From NCBI GenBank assembly GCA_037447655.1, contig JBBHKE010003059.1:312001-372000 (forward strand): DNA of 60,000 nt, read 5' to 3'. The notes beneath the pieces were generated by a model. The model was not told where the DNA came from. It worked only from the letters and a program-made list of their open reading frames with translations, and ran no database searches. This stretch comes from Zygnema cylindricum (Eukaryota > Streptophyta > Zygnematophyceae > Zygnematales > Zygnemataceae). Of the stretch, positions 51,816 to 60,000 are shown piece by piece (position 1 is the first letter of the stretch; every line of letters begins with the position of its first letter). The position numbers and the translations under genes were made by a program.

Positions 51816-52932
51816 ATAACATTAGCTTGATCTCATGCCCTTATGGCTTAACCCTTCTTTTTAAAATATTTTCCACTACTCTCCACTCTTAAGAATTCTA
51901 TCTCTTACCTACTAAAACACTACTTAGTTTGTTAGAGATTTCATTGCAAAAATGTCATTGCTCCAATTTGGTATTATTTGCTCACGACCAAGATCACTCA
52001 GGATTTCCACAAACTATTCCAAAGGAAAATATGCCTACTTTTCTCTTAAACTTCTCTATTTATCCATCATCCCCCTAGACTAGCCATGCCAAAGTCAACG
52101 CCCCGTTGAATTGGTTTTACCTAGGCCAATCCTTGATTAGCAAGGACTAAGACTGACGAATGCAAAAGGGTGCGAAATATCTTACTAACTACGTAGGAAT
52201 TAATAACCAATCAAACGCTACATTCCATTATGTAACATCTTCGTGCAAAAGTGCACGCTAAACAAAACGTTACTTCACACGAACGTGCGTCGCAAATTTC
52301 ACACGCGAACAAAATTACATAAAGTAAAAGTGACGTTTTCATACTAAAATTGTATGAAACGAACCATCGTGCATACCAAACGAAATATTAATTCATTTGG
52401 TACTTTTTAAATGTGCGCCTGAAATTCCGCCGCTAGTTTGACCCTTAACCCGTTAGAATGAACACCCACTCGTTATTTTGACCTCGCGCTGTCGCCTAAA
52501 TTCACCAATCGCTATATCTTTTAAAATACAACTCCAAATCGTTTGATTCTGTCGCGGACTTCTACCAACTTCAAAACTCTATATTCGTAGCACTTAAATA
52601 CCCATTTAAGAACAAATTAGATCCACTATTATTGTTACATCATCCCCTCCTTATATTTAACTAACCTCAATTAAGACACATTTCATTCTCAAGACGGGAC
52701 TTCTATATTATTTTCCCTCGAATACATTTGTTAAAACTCGAAATTTTTATCTTCTAAAGTTAACTCTTCTTCCGGCCTTTCCTAGATAATGCACTTGCTA
52801 TAATATAGTATTACCAACTTTAAACCGTTGACGAACCCAATCTATTACCCATTTGTGGGCCTCAAGTTCTGTAATTATTGAGGGATCCAATTCCAATTCT
52901 CTTTCATTTGGTCGAAGATTTGCTAGTTTTAG
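51816..52932. other. Gypsy 3' region, no gene seen
   Basis: Rest of the 3' LTR and untranslated region of the gypsy element. No recognisable coding frame or repeat boundary. Confidence 0.5.
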
Positions 52933-53960
52933 CTAACTAATGTGTAACATCGTATGAATTTTTGTTGAAGGCGGAAACTCCAATTTGGCAGCAACTAACG
53001 ATATCATCTCGATTAAAGTAAATTGTCCGATGTACTTAGGAGCAAATTTCCTCGTACTATCCCATTGTCCCTCAATCTTGCACCTGTAATGAGTAGTTGA
53101 AAGCCAAACCTTGTCACCTGTGCTTACCACCGAATCACCCTGTTTGCGATTAGTATTTAATTCTTGCCTTCTTTGAGCCTCAACTAAGGCATCCCGGAAT
53201 TTTTTCCAATTTGTTTAAATGTATTCCCAAAACTATGTTCTAGAACCCCTATTCATTTGAGTTACCCTTGTTATTAAGTCTAATGCTTCTCTAAATGGGT
53301 ATCCATATGGAACTTCAAACGGTGAGAATCTTGCACTAACATGTTTACATGAATTATATGCAAATTCCATTAATGGTAGTTATGATTCCCATGTGTTCTA
53401 AACTCCACTGTAAACAGTCCTAAGCATTTCTTCCTATGTACGGTTCATCCTTTCTGTCTGTCGAATTGTCTGAGGATGATAAGAGGTACTCATTTTAATT
53501 TTGTGCTTAAATTTTGTTGCAATTATTTCCAAAATGCAAACGTAAATTTAGAACCCATATCATTGCCTATACACATGGAACTCCATGATGTTTGACCACG
53601 TTGTCAAAATATAACTTTGCAATATCTACAATTGAATGAGTAGTTTTGCAAGGGATAAAGATTGCCATTTTATTGAACCTATCGACTACGACCATGAAAC
53701 TGTCATTTCTTATAGATGTGGCTGGCAACCTGATAATAAAATCCATCCTACAAAATTCCCATGGTCTTTCGCGAACATCTAAAGATTTTAAAAGACCTCT
53801 AAGTTTTTGGTTATTAGGTTTACTATGTTGGTAACGCACACAACTTTCCCCATGTGTGACACCTCATTTGCCATCTTAGGCCAAAAAAATCTACTTTGCA
53901 ACCGACTAAGAGTTTTATCTTATCCTAGATGTCCTAAATGCTCATGGGCTTCCAGTAAAA
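52933..53960 (-). pseudogene. Gypsy integrase, decayed
   Basis: Minus strand: HLGHLG and CVTNI zinc-region remnants near 53950-53860, then RPWEFCRMDFIIRLPATS with the first catalytic aspartate and VVVDRFNKMAIFIPC (53839-53567). The second aspartate region is GNDMGSKF (usual GSDRGxxF), near 53560. The C-terminal GDKVWLSTTHYR block is at 53130-52933. Many stops. Confidence 0.7.
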
Positions 53961-54387
53961 GTTGATTTCTTAAGTCTCCTATTTCAAGAATGCATAATTT
54001 ATCCCTTGTTCGCAAATACAGTAACCCATCTTCTATTATAAAGTTTTTGACATACCTCTCATTTCATGGGTCAAAAACCCCGCCCGAGATACTCTTGCAA
54101 ATAAAAGCAAAATAAGGATCTTTATCATAACCATTTCTAACAGCATCTAAAAAACAATTCATCTCGAACCATCACACTTATTTCAAAACATCTACTTAAA
54201 GAATCTGCGACTACATTTGTCTTTCTTGAAATATGTTTGACATTAAATTTGAAATATGCCAATTTTTACGACCACCTAACCTGATTGCCAATCATAATCT
54301 GTGCGTCACTTAATCTTTGTAGATAGGAGAATGCCTTATTATCACAGTTAACTGTAAATTCTTTATTATGCAAATAACAACGCCATT

Positions 54388-54580
54388 TCACCAATGCATG
54401 AACAATTGTAAGTAATTCTTTTTCCTGTGCTGGATAGTTTTTTTCAACATCTTTGAATTCCCTGGATTCAAAAGTAATAGGATGAAAATGTTTGCCGAAT
54501 TTTGACTTATGACTGCACCTAGACCTTTATCAGATGCATGAGTAGTGATCAAAACTTCAAATTTCCCAGCAAGATCAGAA
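54388..54580 (-). pseudogene. Gypsy RNase H remnant
   Basis: Encodes FEVLITTHASDKGLGAVISQ (from the usual TDAS-x-x-GxGAVL), then KTIQHRKKNYLQLF. The first aspartate is replaced by His. The frame is interrupted at 54581 by the MITE, and RT lies on the other side. Confidence 0.65.
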
Positions 54581-54582
54581 TA

Positions 54583-54809
54583 CACTACACCGCCAATCGC
54601 TATTAGCGTGTAGGTTTGATTAGCGTATACTATTATTTAGTGTGGTGTACGCTAATTGGGAATTTGGAAATTTTGGAAAAAATTGATTACTCTAATTAGG
54701 AATTAGGGCTTTTTTTAAATAGTGTGGATAATTCTATTTGAGAATAAAAACAAAAAAAAGTGGGACGAGATTAGCGTACACAACGCTAATAGCGATTGGC
54801 GGTGTAGTG
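54583..54809. mobile_element. 227-bp mariner-type MITE
   Basis: Perfect 26-bp terminal inverted repeats starting CACTACACCGCCAATCGCTA, flanked by TA dinucleotides (54581-54582 and 54810-54811), the target preference of Tc1/mariner elements. The interior is AT-rich and non-coding, with a second inverted ATTAGCGTA motif near each end. It is inserted in the gypsy pol between RT and RNase H. Confidence 0.85.
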
Positions 54810-54811
54810 TA

Positions 54812-55508
54812 GGGACATAGGTCAACTTCCCTTTTAGTTCCTCGAAAGCCCTCTCTAGATCGGCTCTCCACACAAACGTCTCCTTCTCGCGAAGTAAATC
54901 TTTCAAAGGTGCGGCAATCATACTGAAGTTCCATATAAATTTCTTGTAATGAGTGTTCAAATCCAAAAACGATCTAACTTATGTGACATTAGTGGGTTGC
55001 TTCCAATTTTGGATTGTAGTAATTTTGGATGGATTTGTTTTAACACCTTCGACTAACTATATGTCCCAAAAATAATTGTTCACTTTTAAGAAACTGGATT
55101 TTGACAATTTTCCATATAGTTATCTTTCCTTTAACCTTTCGAACACTTTCCTTCAATGAATTACATGTTATTCCTTAGATTCCGTGTAAATTAGAATTTC
55201 CTCTATAAACACCTGAAAAAACTCATCTAAATAATCTAAAAGGTTTGGTTCGTTAATCTTTGATAAGTAGGTGGTGCATTCGTCAAACCAAATGGCATCA
55301 CTATCCATTCAAAATGACCGACTCTAGTTCTAAAAGCAGTTTTGTCAACATCTTTGGATCTAATTGGTACTTGATTAAAGCCACTACGCAGATCAATGAA
55401 AGAAAATAATTTAGCACCTTTTAAACGATCTATCAAATCAAAAATTAAAGGTAACGAATACTTATCATTCATCGTAATCTTGTTCAGACTACGATAGTCG
55501 ACACACAT
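54812..55508 (-). pseudogene. Gypsy reverse transcriptase, decayed
   Basis: [49 protein letters not shown], then [14 protein letters not shown] (55508-55236), followed by a degraded active site reading FIEEILIY where FxDDILIY is expected. Further down are the thumb and connection segments IAAPLKDLLREKETFVW, RAFEELKGKLT. Both catalytic aspartates have become glutamates, and there are stops between 55235 and 54967. Confidence 0.75.
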
Positions 55509-55831
55509 TCTAAATGTTTCCTCTTTCTTTTTGACGAAGAGAACTCATGCTCCGTACATAGATTTGCTGGGCTGAATGTGTCCATCCTCTAGAAGCTCTT
55601 TGATCTGTTTCTTTAACTCCTCGTGCTCAAAGAAATTATGTTTATAAATTTCTGTGACAAGAGGATTACATCTAGGTCAAGGTTAATAACATGTTCCACA
55701 TCTCAACAAGGTGGCCTTCTTGGGGGTTAATCACTTACGAAAACATCTTGAAATTCAAAAATCAAATCTTTTACAGCAACATCAAATGTATTTATGTCAA
55801 TTAAGAAATCATTTTTTTGTTTTTCAAGATT

Positions 55832-56400
55832 TTAAGTCATGTATGATTTTGGAATAACATAAATGTAAGTGTTTTCTCCCCCACCTTCATCAGTAACTGC
55901 CTCTGTTATTAATAACAACAAAGCATGATTTGTTTTATCTTTTAAACGATTTTTAAATTGTTTAGCAGAAGTCAAACCTTCCACTCCCAATTCGGTTATG
56001 TTATTTTTATGACTCCTATGCAACTTCTTTGAAGGTAATGCTTGCAAAACTTTCCAGCCGTTTTCAGACTTCACTTTCAAGGTGTTAGATTCCGAATTAA
56101 TTTGATGGTTATGTTTAGTTAACCAAGGCTTTCCAAGTATTACCTCCTCGCTACCCAAATTCATAATTTCACACAAAACTTTCATTTTATGACCTTGGAT
56201 GTCAACTTCTATTGTGTCAGTTTGTAAATCTTATGTGGACTTACTACCATTTGCCACCTCAACATGCAAATGTTTTCCTCTTATGACTGTAGAAATTATA
56301 TTCTCCTCTATAAACTTATGGGAAATAAATTTATGAGTAGCACGTGAATCTACCATAACTCTTAGTGGTGTCCCTTTCAATGAAGACTCGAATCTGATCA
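55832..56400 (-). pseudogene. Gypsy aspartic protease, decayed
   Basis: The active-site region reads RVMVDSRATHKFIS (usual ALIDSGATHNFIS; glycine changed to arginine) near 56365. HLHVEVANGSK follows, then EVDIQGHKMKVLCEIMNLGS, EEVILGKPWLTKHN. A stop separates the two halves near 56232. The downstream part toward RT is linker. Confidence 0.7.
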
Positions 56401-56597
56401 AACTGTAACTAGTGTCATTATAACTTAACTATCCTAACATAGGTCTGTTGTTAAGTGTTTCATCAAAAGGATTTTTCAAACTATAGATTGTAGTTAGCAT
56501 CATAATAAATTCAGCTATCCTAGCTTTTTCATTCATTAGCTTGCCTTCCAGAGTTAACTCCTTAACGTTTAGATTTGGTCGACTCAATTGAGGAATT

Positions 56598-57300
56598 TTA
56601 GCTAGTCTTTCTGTTTCCCACCTCTTGGGCTTCCTGCTTAGCTAGGTATAATGCAATATCTTTCTGAAGACTTTCATTGACATCAACTGTTTTAACAGAC
56701 CCCTTATATGTACAGTCCTTAGCGTAATGATCTGTGCCTCCGCATTTAAAACAAGTGACTTTCTTTTTCGGTTTTGTGTATTCTCTGTTGAAATGTCCTC
56801 CTCTCCACAATTATAAAAGATAATGTTCTTCAGTTGTGCACACTCAAATGCCCTATGACCCCTTTTCTGACAGATAATGCATGTGGGAATGCTAAGATTG
56901 GGTTTCTAAGCATTAATACTTGGTTTAGGACTCTTAATGTATCCCCCTCTATTGTGAAATTTGTATCCTACATTAACACTCTGTCCACCTCTTTAATGTC
57001 CACCTCTCCACAATCATAAAAGATAATGTTCTTCAGTTGTGCACACTCAAATGCCCTATGACCCCTTTTCTGACAAATAATGCATGTGGGAACGCTAAGA
57101 TTGGGTTTCTAAGCATTAATACTTGGTTTAGGACTCTTAATGTATCCCCCTCTATTGTGAAATTTGTATCCTACATTAACACTCTGACCACCTCTTTAAT
57201 GTCCACCTCTCTGATTTCCCTTGAAGATATTATGCCTATTCACCAGACCTGCATTCAGACCCTCTTCCACAAATTCCTCCTCACCCGACTGTGATACTTG
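56598..57300 (-). pseudogene. Gypsy Gag zinc-knuckle region
   Basis: Three CCHC knuckles on the minus strand: CIICQKRGHRAFEC near 57095, the identical motif near 56890, and CFKCGGTDHYAKDC near 56750, with FYNCGE half-motifs between. The first two are copies created by a 203-bp tandem duplication. CCHC knuckles bind element RNA. Several stops. Confidence 0.75.
56794..57199. repeat. 203-bp tandem duplication (two units)
   Basis: 56794-56996 and 56997-57199, differing at a handful of positions (for example GACAGATAATG and GACAAATAATG). A 14-bp start of a third unit lies at 57200. It duplicates one zinc knuckle. Confidence 0.9.
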
Positions 57301-57669
57301 ATTCAAAATTACCCTTGAGTGATCGAGTTTCTCAATTATACCCCAACTGATCCGCTAATTCCAATGACTTATCTTGTAATTCCTTCAAATTATTAAATTT
57401 TTGATGTATCAGTTTTGATTTTTGTAAAGGATTATGATAGTTCAAAAAATGCAACTTAGCCATTTCATCAGTCAAACCTATGAAATGAATGCTTGATTAG
57501 TCAAATTCCACAATATAATATTTCACACATCCACTTTGCTTACAGTTTAGCCACTTTTCTTCCATTCATTATTTAGAAGTGACAAACAAGAAACACGATT
57601 GTATCGCTTACTTAAAATCTTCCCAATTAGTATTGAAAAGTAAGCTTTAGTAAGTCTTAGAAATTAGAG

Positions 57670-58430
57670 TGTTGGACTTATAATATTTTTAGACCACCAA
57701 CTATTCAATATTAGGTATATTTAGTGTGGATTTTTAGTATCTACTGGAATAGTTATCTTTGATTAAATTAGTGTGTACGACCGCCTATGAATGTAGACGT
57801 GAAACATATCTCTCGGATTTTTTGGGTCTAGATATTGTTACTAAACAATTTTGGTCCAAGTACTTAGAATTTTGTCAGTAGATATTTAGGTGAACCCTGT
57901 ACATACGTTTTAGATGTTTTCTAGATCTTTTGAGTATTTAGTTCAATTAGGATTGATCAACTCTATACGGAATGTACATTCGACACAGAGGTAACGATAT
58001 GAGAGAAATAAGTGCACTTTAAGGTGTTTTATGCTTTATTGTCTTTGATTTACTTGTAGTACATGTTTGTTTGGTTCAAAGACCTCTTTCATTTGTAGTT
58101 ACATATCTTACAGTATTGATCTAGTCTGATAGGTATTCCTCTTTGGGTTTGCTTCCGCTAACATATTTGATAATGGCTCAGTTCTTGTTGTAAGTGCTCC
58201 TATTAGCCCTAGTGCTCTCCTGCTGTAAGTGCTCCTATTAGCCCTAGTGCTCCTCCTAGTGCTCCTATTAGCCCTAGTGCTCTCCTGCTGTAAGTGCTCC
58301 TATTAGCCCTAGTGCTCCTCCTGCTCCTCCAGGGACGAATATCCTAGCTGGTGCAAGTGTGACTCCTAGTGGGAGTGGATCACAACCTAGTCTAAATGCC
58401 CATTACCTACAACAATCACCATTATCAGGA
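57670..58430 (+). mobile_element. Copia LTR with Gag stub inserted in gypsy
   Basis: A 494-bp LTR-like segment (57670-58163, TGTTGGAC ... GCTAACA), followed seven bases later by ATGGCTCAG and a serine/alanine/proline-rich coding stretch (SAPISPSAP, GASVTPSGSGSQPSLN) with stops. It sits between the gypsy Gag pieces on the other strand. The right edge, about 58430, is where gypsy Gag sequence resumes; no target duplication was confirmed. Confidence 0.5.
58189..58330. repeat. Minisatellite, 30-35-bp unit
   Basis: Four copies of AGTGCTCCTATTAGCCCTAG at spacings of about 35, 30 and 34 bp, encoding a repeated SAPISPS phrase in one plus frame. Confidence 0.85.
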
Positions 58431-58436
58431 ATCAAA

Positions 58437-58883
58437 TTATACCTCTTTTGAATGTAATACCAAATCAACATCACCTTTCAGATAGCTTACAACAAAAGAA
58501 GTATAATCATCACGATCACAATTTTTAGATTCCAAATAATACTCCATATGAAAAATCGAAGCATCTAACTCATCTTTTTTCTTACCATCAAAGGATGGTG
58601 CTTCACCGATAGACAATTTCAGATCTTTAATCTTTTTAGGTCTATCGTGATCATATTCTCTAAAACTGGCATTCCTCTTAAAACTCTCATCTTTTTGGTC
58701 ATTAACATTATTTCTGGAGTTAATTAGATTCATTAGTTCATCTAATTTCTGATTTAAAAAATTCCCAATTTCTGTAAAATCTTTAAATTCACTCTTCAAT
58801 TCATAAATTGTTTCATCTACAATAGGAACATGACTATTAAATCTTTTTACCAATTTCACCCTATGCTTTTTCAACACATTCAA
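58437..58883 (-). pseudogene. Gypsy Gag N-terminal/middle part
   Basis: 149-codon frame: a charged helical stretch (TIYELKSEFKDFTEIGNFLN, KLDELMNLINSRNN), then KKIKDLKLSIGEAPSFDGKK, DASIFHMEYYLESK and a YLKGDVDLVLHS end. The FDG...W-x-x-x-M/E-x-Y-F pattern is that of gypsy Gag (retrotrans_gag lead-in). It is truncated at 58437 by the copia LTR insertion. Confidence 0.6.
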
Positions 58884-59702
58884 GGCATTCGTGTTTCACA
58901 TTTCCATGCAGAATTTGCCATTATCACACAAAAAAATCAAGCAAAAAGAAAGATTTAATATAATTTACAAAAGAAATTTGTTGCAGATTTGAAGTCCTCA
59001 AATCGCTCCAATCCAAGGCTTCCCCTCCTTAAAAAATCCTTCGAAAAAAAAAGACCATAATCTGTAAAAATCAATAAGATATTGCAAGTAAGCTAGTAAA
59101 AATTGAACTCTTCAATTTCTCAAGCATCGATGAAGAAAAATTTCCCCAAAAATTTTGGAGCAGCAAAATTTAAAGCTCTCAAAGGTAAGATTCAACCATA
59201 AATTTTGCAACACCAAAATTGAAAAGCGCTCAAAGGTAATAAGTCAAGGTTTGAAAAGTCTTAAGTCATTTCAAGACTCCTTTGCTCTTGAAGAAGTAAA
59301 GTTTTCCACTTTCTTTCTCCTCCATTAACAAATTTCCTATTTCCTATTACAACAAGGTCTGTTACTCTCTTATCCTCATATCCTCACCCTTTTTGGCTTC
59401 AAGCCCTCCCTGTACACATGATTTATCGCTAGGAGAAGGCAAGTTTGTTTGGCCTCTAAGTTGTTGGAGTGAGCTTCAACGTTGGCTACACTACCCACCC
59501 CGCCTAAGTCTTTAAGACCTAAGCACGCCCCACATTGCACGCCCCACATTTAATTAGCGGCCGTTGGCAGTATGGTCACTTAGTTTCCCACCAATCCCGT
59601 ACCACTCATAGTGTGGTTTGACTAAACACAGGTCACAGCACCCTCACCGCTCATGGTAGTCAATTTTTGGGTAAGCAAGCTTCTCCCTAGTTTCTAATCA
59701 AA
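58884..59702 (-). other. Gypsy 5' leader region
   Basis: Between the PBS and Gag. No gene. Contains a 14-bp tandem pair (GCACGCCCCACATT twice, near 59523-59550) and a run of near-repeats AAAATTTTGGAGCAGCAAAAT / AAATTTTGCAACACCAAAATT at 59145-59225. Confidence 0.55.
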
Positions 59703-59714
59703 GATTTGATACCA
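59703..59714 (-). promoter_or_regulatory. Gypsy primer binding site
   Basis: On the minus strand TGGTATCAAATC, two bases inside the 5' LTR end. It matches the common TGGTATCAxAxC initiator-Met tRNA-type primer site. Confidence 0.7.
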
Positions 59715-59716
59715 TA

Positions 59717-60000
59717 TGTAATAAGATCTCCTACCTCTCAAAATATTCCATTACCACAACCAATTTCAACCACACATTCCACACATTGGAAAATACACAT
59801 TCACATTGGACATCACTCACATAAAGATAAACTTTAAATTAGAAGAAGCTTCTTGTTGTTTTTAGAAAGCTTTAGTCCTCTCTATGCCTTAGCTGTGAGA
59901 GAGAGAGAGCTGTTCAGGACTTAAGTCATTTTTGATTGAGTTCGGTTCATGACTTACCAAAATTAGTGTGACAGTGAAGTTGGGAGTTCACGGATCATTA
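59717..60000 (-). repeat. Gypsy 5' LTR (partial)
   Basis: Starts TGTAATAAGATCTCC at 59717 and runs off the window. The first 140 bp match 51673-51815. A GA microsatellite (about 59892-59911) lies in the part not shared. Confidence 0.75.

Larger units (their letters stand above)
51673..60000 (-). mobile_element. Decayed Ty3/gypsy element (right end outside window)
   Basis: Minus-strand element with LTR sequence TGTAA(C/T)AAGATCTCCTACC at 51673 (3' LTR) and 59717 (5' LTR, cut by the window end). A PBS lies next to the 5' LTR. Gag at 58883, zinc knuckles at 57300-56598, protease near 56400-55832, RT near 55508-54800, RNase H remnants near 54585 and integrase near 53960-52930 follow in canonical order. 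Frames are badly broken. It is inserted in the serine-protease pseudogene and itself carries a MITE and a copia LTR fragment. Confidence 0.85.

Noticed and set aside
58189-58330. CRISPR-like array
   Set aside because: Repeats are nearly contiguous with uneven spacing and no unique spacers of equal size; this is a minisatellite in a coding-like stretch.

Overview
The window is a nest of retrotransposons and their debris from a large, repeat-rich eukaryotic genome of the green-plant lineage. I see no ribosomal RNA, no intact tRNA gene, no CRISPR array and no bacterial-type operon. The elements are Ty1/copia and Ty3/gypsy, including a chromodomain gypsy, plus a TRIM and several foldback or MITE sequences. 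Two gypsy copies carry a cytosine-C5 DNA methyltransferase (DNMT) domain inside pol, and one of them ends in a PHD-like finger. Such methyltransferase-bearing retrotransposons have been reported from charophyte algae and dinoflagellates, so a charophyte such as Chara or a relative is my best guess for the host (inference, about 50%).

Layout. 1-3618: a copia LTR and gag stub, then a chromodomain gypsy pol read in one frame but riddled with stops. 3619-4131: a 513-bp TRIM whose two 228-bp LTRs each contain a tRNA-like sequence. 4137-9594: two broken copia copies head to head, one carrying a solo LTR with a 5-bp target duplication. 9600-14105 and 14108-23897: two methyltransferase-gypsy copies on the minus strand. 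The second is split inside its methyltransferase domain by an almost complete 6.45-kb copia element (15657-22105, target duplication GGTTG). 23898-31660: copia fragments and an LTR element with gag-like remnants but no recognisable pol. 31661-41770: nested inverted repeats containing a 151-bp MITE, ACATTGGACATT-type arrays, a small secreted-looking ORF in several copies, and at 39163 the N-terminal half of a trypsin-like serine protease with its own TATA box. 41778-44760: a copia gag followed by a 907-base assembly gap. 44761-50030: LTR remnants, MITEs and AT-rich sequence. 50030-51672: a second, inactivated copy of the serine protease. 51673-60000: a decayed gypsy inserted in that protease copy, running off the right edge.

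How it fits together. Nearly everything is transposon-derived and most reading frames are broken. The best-preserved coding unit is the copia polyprotein at 16719-21077, with only two internal stops. The only sequences that look like host-type genes are the two serine-protease copies, and both are defective. The most notable theme is that selfish elements here carry chromatin-related domains (DNMT, PHD, chromodomain) and tRNA-like Pol III modules inside their LTRs.
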